Source: Scytonematopsis contorta HA4267-MV1
Lineage (GTDB): Bacteria > Cyanobacteriota > Cyanobacteriia > Cyanobacteriales > Nostocaceae
Reading direction: 5' to 3'
NCBI GenBank assembly: GCA_019359035.1
Contig: JAHHIC010000043.1
Location: forward strand, 124,001 to 188,000
Length of the DNA stretch: 64,000 bases
This document shows positions 54,071-62,746 of the stretch, one piece after another; the stretch's first letter is position 1; every line of letters starts with the position of its first letter. Position numbers and translations under genes: made by a program. The notes below the pieces were generated by a model, which was not told the origin of the DNA, made no database searches, and was given only the letters and a program-made list of their open reading frames with translations.

Positions 54071-54931
54071 CTACTTACTATTGCTTGTAGCTCTATCCAT
54101 ACTATTGGACGAGCTAATGATTCTGTGTTCAAGAAGATTCACCGGGAACATAATTCCTCGTTTCTTGGTAGGAGGGTTTAGTGTGTTGAATACTCTATCC
54201 CAAAATCCCTGAATTCCATAGTTTCCATGAAAGGAAGTGTGATGAAGGTCATGAAAATCTGATGGAATAAAAAATATTGACAAAGAACTATGACCTTCTA
54301 GATTGTAAGCATTACCTATAATGCTCCATGCACATAGTTGAGTAATGTCGTACCCAAATAGAAATATAGGTAAAACGTCTGTGAAAGTAACAATAATATA
54401 TTCAAGGAAACTCTTATGCACAGCCACAAAACTTGATGAGTCGCGAAACTCGTGATGTTTGAGATGTATTTTCTGCAAAAATTTTGTGTGAAATAGCCAA
54501 TGAGAAACGTAAAAACAGAAATCAGCAGCAGCAATTCTCATCAAGAACCATCCAAGGTTTAGTAGTAAGCTATTTCCTCGATGAACCTCCGGAGCTAGAT
54601 ACAGAATAACTAATGCTGTTACCAAAGTTTTGATTTCCCCCATAATGATACCTTTTACAGTAAATGAAGGAAATGTTTGCTCTTTGACTTTCTTCACTCT
54701 TGCTGTAAACCTCTCACGCCAAATATCATTACTCTTGATTCCTTTTTCAATGAGAAAGCCAATACCATAAAATGATATAGAGCCAACAATCCAATACAAA
54801 AGAACCTGATTGATAAAGCTTATCTCTATATTTTTTAAAATAAAATAGAATATCTGCTGTACAATCGTACAACTAACAGCGATTTTTATATAAAATTCCA
54901 TTTCACAACAGAAATTAAAAAATCTTTGCAT
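54071..54931 (-). CDS. Sterol desaturase/fatty acid hydroxylase family protein
   Basis: 286 residues with membrane helices and the di-iron His pattern of the FA_hydroxylase family: HWLFH (HxxxH), HLKHH, and HDLHH near the end, with GHSS in between. It hydroxylates or desaturates a lipid-like substrate in the membrane. The substrate is unknown; in cyanobacteria relatives act on carotenoids or lipids. It lies upstream of the ArsR-ClpN gene on the same strand with about 150 bases between, so it is not clearly controlled by it. An alternative start is the Met at residue 11. Confidence 0.88.
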   Translation of the reverse strand: MQRFFNFCCEMEFYIKIAVSCTIVQQIFYFILKNIEISFINQVLLYWIVGSISFYGIGFLIEKGIKSNDIWRERFTARVKKVKEQTFPSFTVKGIIMGEIKTLVTALVILYLAPEVHRGNSLLLNLGWFLMRIAAADFCFYVSHWLFHTKFLQKIHLKHHEFRDSSSFVAVHKSFLEYIIVTFTDVLPIFLFGYDITQLCAWSIIGNAYNLEGHSSLSIFFIPSDFHDLHHTSFHGNYGIQGFWDRVFNTLNPPTKKRGIMFPVNLLEHRIISSSNSMDRATSNSK

Positions 54932-55023
54932 TTTAGTTATATTTCTTTATATCCATAGATAATTTGCTCGTTTTCCTCAAATTTGCTCAAATGCTTTCGA
55001 GTATTGTCTTCAGAAAAAGCACA

Positions 55024-55040
55024 AATACGACTTTCGTATT
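55024..55040. promoter_or_regulatory. Small palindrome upstream of divergent genes
   Basis: AATACGA-CTT-TCGTATT, between the sterol-desaturase-family gene (minus) and a small plus-strand ORF. Could be an operator. AAATTACAGTTT follows a few bases later, as near 45219. Confidence 0.35.
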
Positions 55041-55052
55041 GTAAATTACAGT

Positions 55053-55316
55053 TTGAAAACAAGATTTAAGCTTAACAAAGAATTAATCCAAGACATTAGA
55101 GATTTTCCTGACCATCTGAAACAGGATGGTCAAGCAAACAAAGGTATGATTCAGCTTTATGTAGCAAACAAAGTAAGCTATGCTACCAGGAACCTGTACC
55201 GTTTAGAAAGGGAGAAAAATCAGGATTTGACCAACGCAGGGGAAGGCTACCTTGCACTCTATATCCCTGTTCCAGATGAAAGCGCAACAACCTTTCTGCA
55301 CCTGCATAGGAGCTAA
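55053..55316 (+). CDS. Doubtful small ORF overlapping the PPOX gene
   Basis: 87 codons from an ATG. The first about 45 codons are charged and protein-like (KTRFKLNKELIQDIRDF), but the last about 45 lie antisense to the 3' end of the PPOX gene (minus strand). It could be the 5' remnant of a small gene whose end was replaced when the PPOX operon arrived, or chance. No family recognised and no good Shine-Dalgarno. Confidence 0.25.
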   Translation: MKTRFKLNKELIQDIRDFPDHLKQDGQANKGMIQLYVANKVSYATRNLYRLEREKNQDLTNAGEGYLALYIPVPDESATTFLHLHRS

Positions 55317-56145
55317 TTTCATCCCCTTCCCAAATTACTTTGGCAGTGCCAGTCAGATACAGTAAGTTACCCTGATTAAAATCTACAAACACTAACCCAG
55401 CATGGGGATTGAGTTCTAGATTACCGAAGGTGTTAAAGTGGTGGTTACCAGCAAAATCGGGAATTGTCAACGTACTGTCATCATCCATTCGCACAAAGCC
55501 CGGTTTGCCGCCACGATGGGAGACATCCACGCCCTTTACTGCGCCCGCAGATTCCTCTTGATAGGCTGTGGCAATGAAGAAAGTATCAGCCATACCGATT
55601 AAATTGCGTTCTGCTTCTCCCAGTTTTGTGAGCGCATAAATAGGTTTGGGTGTTGTCACATCGTATTCACCTAGCTCAAACATCCGTGCTTGGATATACT
55701 GGGGGCAATTACCAAAGCTTTGCCCTACCTGCACCGAAAAGCCATCGGCAGAAGTTGCTGTAACAATACCATTTATGCGGTTACGGCGACGGGTATGCAG
55801 TTCTATCCCCAGCAAGCCTATATCAATACCGTTGATGAGGGTAATTGCTAAAGGGTCGCCAAACAACGGTTTAGCCATAACTTGTAAGGTGTGTTCATCG
55901 GGTGAGGAAAGAAAACCCGGTTTTCCAACCAAAATTGAAGCCCAGGGATAACCAAAGGCATCGACAGTGCCAACAATCACATAGGGAAGTTGGGCAAAGA
56001 ATTGACGATGCTGGTCGGGTAGATATTCCCGGATTATTCGTCGTCCTTGTTGGTCTATACGTCCTTGTACCCCCAATCGAGTTTGAATTGCCAGTTCGCC
56101 AGGGTGAAACGGCGATTCTGTGCGCGACCAGCCTGGGTTTGCCAT
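55183..56145 (-). CDS. Pyridoxamine 5'-phosphate oxidase-related FMN-binding protein
   Basis: About 320 residues. The segment FFAQLPYVIVGTVDAFGYPWAS is typical of the split-barrel flavin-binding family, and a second barrel-like segment (GNHHFNTFGNLELNPHAGLVFVDF) follows, as in two-domain PPOX proteins found beside oxidoreductases. Proteins of this type bind FMN or haem; activity is unknown. I start at the ATG at 56145, because GAAGGAGAA lies directly before it; the frame continues upstream to 56280. It is the last gene of the operon led by the TetR gene: TetR, FAD oxidoreductase, GST, PPOX. Confidence 0.88.
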   Translation of the reverse strand: MANPGWSRTESPFHPGELAIQTRLGVQGRIDQQGRRIIREYLPDQHRQFFAQLPYVIVGTVDAFGYPWASILVGKPGFLSSPDEHTLQVMAKPLFGDPLAITLINGIDIGLLGIELHTRRRNRINGIVTATSADGFSVQVGQSFGNCPQYIQARMFELGEYDVTTPKPIYALTKLGEAERNLIGMADTFFIATAYQEESAGAVKGVDVSHRGGKPGFVRMDDDSTLTIPDFAGNHHFNTFGNLELNPHAGLVFVDFNQGNLLYLTGTAKVIWEGDEISSYAGAERLLRFHLEQGYRVQGSLPLRWSNPDFSPFLNGTGSW

Positions 56146-56185
56146 TGTTTTCTCCTTCAAGGTATGCTCACAGTGCAGAATGTTT

Positions 56186-56785
56186 CTAAATTCCTGGCAT
56201 TGATATGTAACAGGGGAGTTGTTTGACCCGATTAATCCATGCCAGCACATGAGGGTAGAGGGACAGGTCAATCTTGCCATCTCTTGCTAGGGCAACATAA
56301 GGGAAAACGGCAATATCAGCAATGGTGGGACGCTCAAACTCTAACCAGGTGCGCGTACTTAAATGTTGGTTTAACTGGGTCAGGATATGTTCTGCTTTTT
56401 TATGTGCCCGTTCAATATTGATGCTAGTTTCACCAAACATATAGTACAAACGTGCATGTTCTAGACCTTGGCGGACTTCCCCTGCCGTCGTCGATAACCA
56501 GCGAACCACTTTTGCTAAGGATAAGGTATCTAAAGGTAGCCAGGTATCGCCACCATACTGCCGTGCTAAATATACCAAAATTGCTTGAGCGTCTGCTAGT
56601 TTTATATCGCCATCAACTAGTAAGGGAACCTGTCCAAAAGGGTTAAGCGCTAAATACTCCGGCGATTTATGTTCACCGTTCATTAAATCTACCCCCAACC
56701 ATTCGTATTAAATATTTAACAATTCCAATAACAGGCGAACTTTATAACTATTGCCTGACATTTCGTGACCATAAAGTTTAATCAT
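56186..56785 (-). pseudogene. Glutathione S-transferase gene with in-frame stop codon
   Basis: The gene starts with an ATG at 56783-56785 (AAGGAA just before) and reads IKLYGHEMSGNSYKVRLLLE, the thioredoxin-fold start of a GST, but codon 26 is TAA (56708-56710). The same frame continues directly with YEWLGVDLMNGEHKSPEYLA, NPFGQVPLLVDG and the C-terminal helical domain to 56186. So a single nonsense change interrupts an otherwise intact 199-codon GST. Restart at an internal TTG (56698) or ATG would give a protein lacking the glutathione-activating N-terminus. A sequencing error is possible. It is third in the TetR-led operon. Confidence 0.85.
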
Positions 56786-56850
56786 TGCGTTTTTCCTTGA
56801 AAGTAAAAATCTCAAAAATAGGGAACTTGCTTGTCTTCACCTTTCATTTC

Positions 56851-57891
56851 TTATGCTGATGCTTTAGTTAAATTGGGATTGTCAACCTGGTTGTGTAAAC
56901 TATTAGAGTTCGTCGCCTTTGATGAATGCCGATTCCCTTCACTACGACGAATGTCACGCCAAATTTGTGTTGCGGCTAATGCACCATCAGCAGCAGCAAT
57001 TACTACTTGGTTCATGCCTACTTTTAAATCGCCAACAGCAAAAATGCGGGGATGGGATGTACGGTTCATTTTGTCGGTCACAAGATTACCACTCTGGTAT
57101 TCCAAATCAATGTTTTTCAGATAATCAGCGTGATATTTTGACCCCATCGAGATTAATCCGGTATCCAGTTCCACTACTGAACCATCAGCGATTTCTACAC
57201 CCGTCATTTGATGATTTTTACCCAGGAATCGAGTGATGGGTTGTTCCACCAGTTGATAGTTGTTAGTGTGAAGACGCTCGCGCAATTCATCGGTCACCTC
57301 AAATGCACCATTAGTAAATAACGTGATGTGAGGGGTAAACCAGCCCAAGCTAAATGCTACTTCCAGGCTCGACTCGCTACTACCGAAAACACCTGCCCGC
57401 TTATCCCGCATCTCGTAACCATCACAAATCAAACAAACATGCAAGTTATATCCAGCATAGTCAAACACATTTTGCATATTGTTTAACTTTGGCAGATGGT
57501 CAATAATACCACTGGCTGCTATTAGATAGCGACTACGAAATACCTCATAGGTGGGATTGTTGCGCCCAATCCGGACTCGCACCGCGAAGGTTTCTCCTTC
57601 ATCAATTACCTCTTCTACATACCCGTTAAGGTAATCGCCCTCAAGGGAAAGATAATGCTCTTTTCCTTGCTTCAAGACATCTCGACCGGGGGTATCTGGT
57701 GGTAAACCCAAATAATTGTGTAATTCCTGCATCCAGAAGGAACGGGCTTTACCTTTGTCAATAATCAAAGTGGAAAGAAGATAGCGTTGTAGGTATATAC
57801 CAGCGGATAAACCAGCCGCTCCACCACCTACTACTAACACATCGTAAATCTGTTTTGATTGTGATTTTAGCGTTTGTTTTCTCAGTTGCAT
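56851..57891 (-). CDS. FAD-dependent NAD(P)-disulfide oxidoreductase, thioredoxin-reductase-like
   Basis: 346 residues. FAD-binding VLVVGGGAAGLSAGIYLQR at the start, a second dinucleotide region near GVFGSSESSLEVA, and CLICDGYE in the place of the thioredoxin-reductase redox pair CxxC. The C-terminal FAVGDLKVGMNQVVIAAADG is typical. It is longer than usual TrxB, with a C-terminal tail of about 30 residues. Either a thioredoxin reductase-type enzyme or a dithiol oxidase of the kind found in natural-product pathways. It lies second in the operon, 95 bases after the TetR gene. Confidence 0.9.
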   Translation of the reverse strand: MQLRKQTLKSQSKQIYDVLVVGGGAAGLSAGIYLQRYLLSTLIIDKGKARSFWMQELHNYLGLPPDTPGRDVLKQGKEHYLSLEGDYLNGYVEEVIDEGETFAVRVRIGRNNPTYEVFRSRYLIAASGIIDHLPKLNNMQNVFDYAGYNLHVCLICDGYEMRDKRAGVFGSSESSLEVAFSLGWFTPHITLFTNGAFEVTDELRERLHTNNYQLVEQPITRFLGKNHQMTGVEIADGSVVELDTGLISMGSKYHADYLKNIDLEYQSGNLVTDKMNRTSHPRIFAVGDLKVGMNQVVIAAADGALAATQIWRDIRRSEGNRHSSKATNSNSLHNQVDNPNLTKASA

Positions 57892-57986
57892 AAATAATCT
57901 CCATTCGTGTATTAGATATTTAGTAATTAAATATTCTGGTCTTTGCTTCCTACCAGTTGGACGTGAAATAATAAAAAATTAAAAAA

Positions 57987-58565
57987 TTAACTTTTGATTA
58001 ACTGCATCAATTGCTCAATCACTCGATGGAACTGGTCAGACCCACCTCCAGCACGAGCAAGTAGCATACCTCCCTCCAGCAATCCAAAAATCAAACTGGC
58101 CATCGTCTGTGTGTCTCCAGCAAACTGGAAACTACCATCCTTAAGACCAATGTTGAGCAAAATCACCAGTCGTTCCTCATTAGCTTGATAGAAACTACGA
58201 ACGCGCTCTACTAATGGGTGGTTTAAGGTTGCTAATTCTGCACCTAACATTGCACATAGACAGGCTTTATCTTGGTCGCCACTGCTGAGGGTAGCTTCAA
58301 ATAGCCCACAATACCGCCGCAGTTTGACCTCTGCTGCATCGCTAGAAGCAATAATACCGTCCACTATCCGCACAAAGCAGTCGCTGTAACGGTCGAGTAA
58401 GGCAGCCAACAAATCATCCTTTTTCGGGAAATGTGTATGGATGCTTGATTTACGAATCCCTACACTTTCACTAATATCTTTATAGCTCATACCATTCACG
58501 CCAAGGCGTTGAATCAGGTCTTGAGCCACATCTAAAATTAGGGTTTTGGTGTCTGTTTGCTTCAT
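57987..58565 (-). CDS. TetR family transcription regulator
   Basis: 192 residues. The N-terminal HTH (ILDVAQDLIQRLGVNGMSYKDISESVGIRKSSIHTHFPKKDDLL) is typical of TetR repressors, and the C-terminal domain binds an unknown ligand. It contains Cys residues (DKACLCAMLG), so redox or electrophile sensing is possible. An exact palindrome lies 6 bases before its ATG, so it probably represses its own operon (FAD oxidoreductase, GST, PPOX), as repressors of detoxification operons do. Confidence 0.93.
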   Translation of the reverse strand: MKQTDTKTLILDVAQDLIQRLGVNGMSYKDISESVGIRKSSIHTHFPKKDDLLAALLDRYSDCFVRIVDGIIASSDAAEVKLRRYCGLFEATLSSGDQDKACLCAMLGAELATLNHPLVERVRSFYQANEERLVILLNIGLKDGSFQFAGDTQTMASLIFGLLEGGMLLARAGGGSDQFHRVIEQLMQLIKS

Positions 58566-58570
58566 ATATT

Positions 58571-58592
58571 TATCCTACTAGTAGGTAGGATA
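58571..58592. promoter_or_regulatory. TetR operator candidate
   Basis: TATCCTAC and GTAGGATA separated by six bases; inside is the perfect palindrome CCTACTAGTAGG (58574-58585). It ends 6 bases upstream of the TetR start codon, the usual place of an autoregulatory TetR site. Confidence 0.75.
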
Positions 58593-58654
58593 AATGTCAA
58601 CTATTTTTATTTTTACATGAGATATATCGATTCATGACTGTGAAGGTCAACCGT

Positions 58655-58894
58655 TGGTAATCTAATAAATCATCTTTTGAGGTTACGGATATACCTTCGT
58701 TCCGCATGATAACAGATTTAGGTAAATTCAATAATTCCCTGGCAATTCACAACACCGGACATTCAGGACAGGCATTTCATCGTCACTATACTGATATGGT
58801 TGAACCTTGGCGTAAAATTCAATACCATCCCCTGTTTTGGGATTTGGGCAATATTGCGAGCAATACTAAATCAACATTGCTATTAATTCCATAA
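58655..58894 (+). pseudogene. C-terminal remnant of a penicillin acylase family (S45) gene
   Basis: Open from about 58655 after a stop codon. The reading (SFRMITDLG, then NTGHSGQAFHRHYTDMVEPW, then YHPLFWD) matches the conserved end of penicillin/acyl-homoserine-lactone acylases of the Ntn-hydrolase S45 family, where a similar GxSG...HY...W block closes the protein. The catalytic Ser and the rest (about 700 residues) are absent, so it is a 3' fragment, not a functional gene. Confidence 0.7.
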
Positions 58895-58957
58895 TGCTCA
58901 TTTTGAGAGTTTCCCGGTATAAGAGAAAATATTGTTACTGCCACAAGGAAAAGATTA

Positions 58958-59632
58958 ATGACTCAGGAAAAATGGACAGCAGTCGATAGCTACATTACTG
59001 ATATGCTCTTGTCAAACGACCCAATTTTGGAGGCCGTACTTCAAGCTAGCAATGCGGCTGGTTTGCCACCACATAATGTTTCACCGAACCAAGGAAAGTT
59101 GCTAATGTTGTTAGCCTTAATACATCAAGCACGCAACATTTTGGAGATTGGCACATTAGGCGGTTATAGCACAATCTGGCTTGCAAGGGCATTGCCTACC
59201 AACGGTCGCTTAATTACTCTCGAGTCTAATCCCAAACATGCCGAAGTTGCCCGCGAGAATATCACTCGTGCTGGTTTGGCTAACATTATTGAAATACGTG
59301 TTGGAAGAGCGGTAGATACGCTCGCTCAGTTAGCTACTTCCGATTGCCATCCATTTGACCTAATCTTTATCGACGCAGATAAGCCAAGCAATCCAGAGTA
59401 TTTTTCATGGGCACTAAAGCTATCTAGCAAAGGTAGCCTAATCATTGCTGACAACGTTGTGCGCGATGGAACCGTGATTGAGGCTTCGAGCACCGACCCC
59501 AAAGTTCAAGGAGTGCGACGTTTTAACGAGATGCTCGGTTCTGAGCCACGCTTAACTGCAACAGCTATTCAAACCGTTGGTAGCAAAGGGTATGATGGTT
59601 TTGCAATTGCTCTTGTAACGTCCGAGGAGTAG
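58958..59632 (+). CDS. Class I O-methyltransferase (CCoAOMT family)
   Basis: 224 residues. SAM-binding motif I ILEIGTLGGYSTIWLA, the acidic LITLESNP, LIFIDADKPSNPEY (metal-binding Asp and catalytic region) and IIADNVVRDG are those of cation-dependent caffeoyl-CoA/catechol O-methyltransferases. It would methylate a catechol-type hydroxyl. The substrate is unknown; the intradiol dioxygenase is 14 kb away and nothing links them. AAGG lies about 10 bases before the ATG. It is transcribed away from the TetR operon. Confidence 0.92.
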   Translation: MTQEKWTAVDSYITDMLLSNDPILEAVLQASNAAGLPPHNVSPNQGKLLMLLALIHQARNILEIGTLGGYSTIWLARALPTNGRLITLESNPKHAEVARENITRAGLANIIEIRVGRAVDTLAQLATSDCHPFDLIFIDADKPSNPEYFSWALKLSSKGSLIIADNVVRDGTVIEASSTDPKVQGVRRFNEMLGSEPRLTATAIQTVGSKGYDGFAIALVTSEE

Positions 59633-59830
59633 CAATATTGCTAAACTCGCAAGCCAAGGTTTACAAGACGTTGAGACCAATTCTACTGGAATTTGGACTT
59701 TAGAGCCTTGTTCGCTAATGATTTGAGCGTATTACAATTTGGTCGGTGAGTTGCTCCCGGTTGCTTGCGTCAGGTAAACTTGGTTGGAGCGGAGTTTCTG
59801 CTTGCTCCCTGTGAACGAAAGCACTCAATC

Positions 59831-60280
59831 ATGTTTACTCGATTTGTCTTGTTTCTTCTGGTCGCGCTCGGCGGGGCAGGTCTCGCCATTCAGATGGCTT
59901 TGAATACGCGCCTACGATTGTCAATCGGCTCTCCGGTTCTCACCACAATTGTTTCAGTGTTTGTAACTCTCCTTTCACTGGCTCTGGTGTGGGCTAGCGG
60001 AGCGACGCCTCGTGGTTCAATCCCAGCGTTCAATTCTCTTCCCCAATGGGCTTGGTTTGGCGGGGTCTTTGCTGCTTACTATCTTGTGGCTTCCCTGATC
60101 GCAATCCCAAAATTAGGTACTGCAGTAGTTTTTTCTTTGGTAATTACTGGACAGATGGTTGCGGCGCTCATCCTTGATTCTACTGGTGCGTTTGGTGTTG
60201 CCCAAATTTCCCTCAACCTTTCTCGCGTCTTAGGGACAGTGTTATTGCTTATTGGAGTAATCCTTATTCAAAAACAGTAA
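59831..60280 (+). CDS. YdcZ/DUF606-type DMT family membrane protein
   Basis: About 149 residues, five hydrophobic helices, with GGAGLAIQMALNTRLR at the start, the usual signature of the DMT_YdcZ family. Short DMT proteins of this sort may act as dimers to transport small metabolites. I start at the ATG at 59831, at which the first helix begins; the frame is open to 59765. About 200 bases after the O-methyltransferase. A G+C-richer first half suggests possible acquisition. Confidence 0.88.
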   Translation: MFTRFVLFLLVALGGAGLAIQMALNTRLRLSIGSPVLTTIVSVFVTLLSLALVWASGATPRGSIPAFNSLPQWAWFGGVFAAYYLVASLIAIPKLGTAVVFSLVITGQMVAALILDSTGAFGVAQISLNLSRVLGTVLLLIGVILIQKQ

Positions 60281-60497
60281 ACAAAGTAGCCAAAACAACA
60301 ACTAAATTGTACAACCCCTTATCTGGGCTTTTGCGGGAAAAGATTAAGTTAAGCTTAAAATCAAAGTAAAAACCCCACCGAAAAGGCGAGGTACGAAGTT
60401 TCTTAACGCAATTAGAACAAAAATACTATAAAATAAATAAAATAGCAAGCTTTTACTTTGTTACCCTGAAATGGCCCAGTCAGTAGGAGTTTGAGAG

Positions 60498-60989
60498 GTG
60501 TCAAAATACCACGTTGAACCCATAGACCATCGAGCAAGTGAGGTAGCCGAATCGATTCACGCTATCCAAATGGCTGCATATGCTCAAGAAGCCAAACTTC
60601 TTGGAGCTAAGTTGTTCCCACCGCTTCAACGCACCATCAAAGATGTTCAGAAATCAACCGAGAATTTTTTCGTGGCTATTGATGAGGATGCGATAGTAGG
60701 TGCAATAAGTACGCAGCCAGACGAAGAACCCAACGCGCTAAAAATAGCATCTCTTGTCGTCAGTCCCAGTTATCAACGTTGGGGGATTGGGAAACAACTT
60801 TTAGCTGTGGTGGTGGCAAGCTATAGTAATAAACTTATCGCAGTAACTACTGGTGTGAAGAATGCTCCAGCATTGGCGCTATACGCTCAATTTGATTTTG
60901 TCGCCTACCGCAAGTGGTTTGTCGAACCAGAACAATTAGAGATGGTCAAGCTACGCCGCCAAATCACACCGCAACAAAGTATGCTCTAA
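60498..60989 (+). CDS. GNAT family N-acetyltransferase
   Basis: 163 residues with the GNAT core: IASLVVSPSYQRWGIGKQLL, in which the Q/RxxGxG/A loop (QRWGIG) binds acetyl-CoA, then a conserved Asn-Ala region and the final YAQFDFVAYR. It acetylates an amine of an unknown substrate. The frame starts with GTG at 60498 behind GAGAG; no closer ATG gives a full domain. A gap of 217 bases before it holds nothing I recognise. Confidence 0.88.
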   Translation: MSKYHVEPIDHRASEVAESIHAIQMAAYAQEAKLLGAKLFPPLQRTIKDVQKSTENFFVAIDEDAIVGAISTQPDEEPNALKIASLVVSPSYQRWGIGKQLLAVVVASYSNKLIAVTTGVKNAPALALYAQFDFVAYRKWFVEPEQLEMVKLRRQITPQQSML

Positions 60990-61144
60990 CCCTTTTTTGT
61001 TATGAGGAATACTCTTTGTCACGGTTCATAGTATAATGAAGTTGAATATTTTAATATCTGAAAAATGAAGAATGCTACACCATATTATTGTGAGTATATT
61101 TTACAATTGAGTATGGCTTAAACCTTCTCATCACGAAAACAAAA

Positions 61145-61789
61145 ATGAAGAATAGCCTTATTTTATACTCAGGTGGCATGGATTCTACTGTTCTTCTTTA
61201 TCATAAAAAAGAGGAGATAGCTCTTGCTGTAAGTTTCGATTATGGAAGCAAACATAATGAACGTGAATTGTATTTTGCTTCTCGGAATACAAAAGAATTA
61301 GGTATTGAGCATATCAAGTTAGATTTAAGTGAAATAATTGGGAAGCATTTTTCATCAAATTTACTTAAAACAGGTGGAGAAATACCTGATGGGCATTATC
61401 AAGAACCGATTATGAAGCAAACAGTAGTACCATTCAGAAATGGAATAATGCTTTCTATTGCTGTTGGGTTAGCTGAAAGTAGAGGATTAAAAAATATTTA
61501 TCTAGCAAATCATTTTGGAGACCATGCCATTTATCCTGATTGTACATCTTCTTTCATCGAACCTTTTAAAGAAGCAGCAAAAGCAGGCACATACGAAAAA
61601 ATAGAAATCGTTTCTCCTTATGTTTTACTCACAAAGCGAGATATTGCTTTAATAGGAAAAGATATTAATGTTCCATTTAAATATACTTGGAGTTGCTACA
61701 AGGGTAAAGAATACCATTGCGGTAAATGTGGTACTTGTGTTGAAAGAATAGAGGCTTTAGAAGGTTTTGATGAAACGGTTTACGCTTGA
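61145..61789 (+). CDS. queC: 7-cyano-7-deazaguanine synthase-type protein
   Basis: 214 residues. The PP-loop SGGMDSTVLLY binds ATP, VPFRNGIMLSIA follows, and four Cys in SCYKGKEYHCGKCGTC bind zinc, as in QueC. QueC makes preQ0 from carboxy-deazaguanine for queuosine in tRNA or for deazapurine modification of DNA. No other queuosine gene is near. The gene is AT-rich and, from memory, looks more like the Bacteroidetes-type proteins, so transfer is possible. It lies about 155 bases after the GNAT gene. Confidence 0.93.
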   Translation: MKNSLILYSGGMDSTVLLYHKKEEIALAVSFDYGSKHNERELYFASRNTKELGIEHIKLDLSEIIGKHFSSNLLKTGGEIPDGHYQEPIMKQTVVPFRNGIMLSIAVGLAESRGLKNIYLANHFGDHAIYPDCTSSFIEPFKEAAKAGTYEKIEIVSPYVLLTKRDIALIGKDINVPFKYTWSCYKGKEYHCGKCGTCVERIEALEGFDETVYA

Positions 61790-62077
61790 ATACCTAAAAT
61801 ATTCTATAGTTATGTTGGTAACTTACAAACGTATTACAAGCTGCGCTATTAGTCAAAATATAGTCGTTTTTTCCTAATTAGTGGGATTAAATTTGTAGTT
61901 TATAAGTAATCTATCAATCTAGAGTTATCCGAATAACTATTTATCATAAGTGTTTATAACTACGAAGCAAGTATCAATTAAGTATGTTTAATCAAGCCAA
62001 AATATTTGCTTAAATGCGCTTGACAACAGTTATTATTCGATTGAATATAATTTTTGTCTTAACATGCAGGTAAAACT
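61790..62077. other. AT-rich intergenic gap
   Basis: No gene, repeat or hairpin that I would call. It probably carries the promoter of the small gene pair that follows. Confidence 0.4.
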
Positions 62078-62395
62078 ATGGGTGGCGAATTTGAGTCTTT
62101 TCAACGGCAGGCATTAATTGAGCGATTAACCCGGCGTTTTGCGGAAGTAAACGAATACCAAATTGAGCCTCATCTGCCAATCTCAGAAGTACAGCATCCA
62201 CAAATACAAACTTGGTTAGCAATGGCAGAAGCTGCTGTTGATGAAATCGAGAAACAAAATTTAACATTTACCAGTGCAAACGTACAAAACTTTTTAGCTC
62301 AGTATGATATTGAAAATTATACTCAGCAAGGATGGGAAGAATTAGCCAAAGCTGAAGGTTTGACGGAAGAGGAAATTAATGAATTAATGGAATAA
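62078..62395 (+). CDS. Small acidic protein of unknown function
   Basis: 105 residues, soluble and acidic, with a helical C-terminus (EEINELME). No family recognised. Its N-terminal half (GEFESFQRQALIERLTRRF) looks like a helix rich in charged residues. It forms a pair with the next gene, 35 bases downstream, and both could be a chaperone/partner or toxin-antitoxin-like pair, but I see no motif to support that. Confidence 0.65.
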   Translation: MGGEFESFQRQALIERLTRRFAEVNEYQIEPHLPISEVQHPQIQTWLAMAEAAVDEIEKQNLTFTSANVQNFLAQYDIENYTQQGWEELAKAEGLTEEEINELME

Positions 62396-62430
62396 TGGAA
62401 TAACTGTATAGCTATAGCTAATAGTGACCC

Positions 62431-62715
62431 ATGAATCGTAGATTTTACATTCAGCAATGCAGTAGCTACTGGAGTTTATCAAAGCAAGGATATCTCAAAC
62501 TATTGCAAGACGGAGCAACAGCGCAAAAATGGGAGTTGAGTAACATTAAATATGAAGCACGGACAATTAAAAAGCCTCCACCACAAGCTAAACCTATAAA
62601 TGTGACTGATTTTAATACGGAACACTATCAGCTAGAACTCGAACATTTTCTGAAAACTGGACATCAAACCGGGTTTAATATTGATGACTACATCGATATA
62701 TTTTTTGGCGAATGA
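62431..62715 (+). CDS. Small protein of unknown function
   Basis: 94 residues, soluble. YSYW-like aromatic residues near the start (QQCSSYWSLSKQGYLKLL) and an acidic end (NIDDYIDIFFGE). No family recognised. Same direction as the gene before it and probably in the same transcript. Confidence 0.6.
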   Translation: MNRRFYIQQCSSYWSLSKQGYLKLLQDGATAQKWELSNIKYEARTIKKPPPQAKPINVTDFNTEHYQLELEHFLKTGHQTGFNIDDYIDIFFGE

Positions 62716-62746
62716 TTGCAGGTGAATTATTGTATTTACTTAACAA

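Noticed and set aside
60281-60497. A terminator hairpin at about 60371-60393
   Set aside because: The arms ACCCCACC and GGCGAGGT have two mismatches in eight and no T-run follows.
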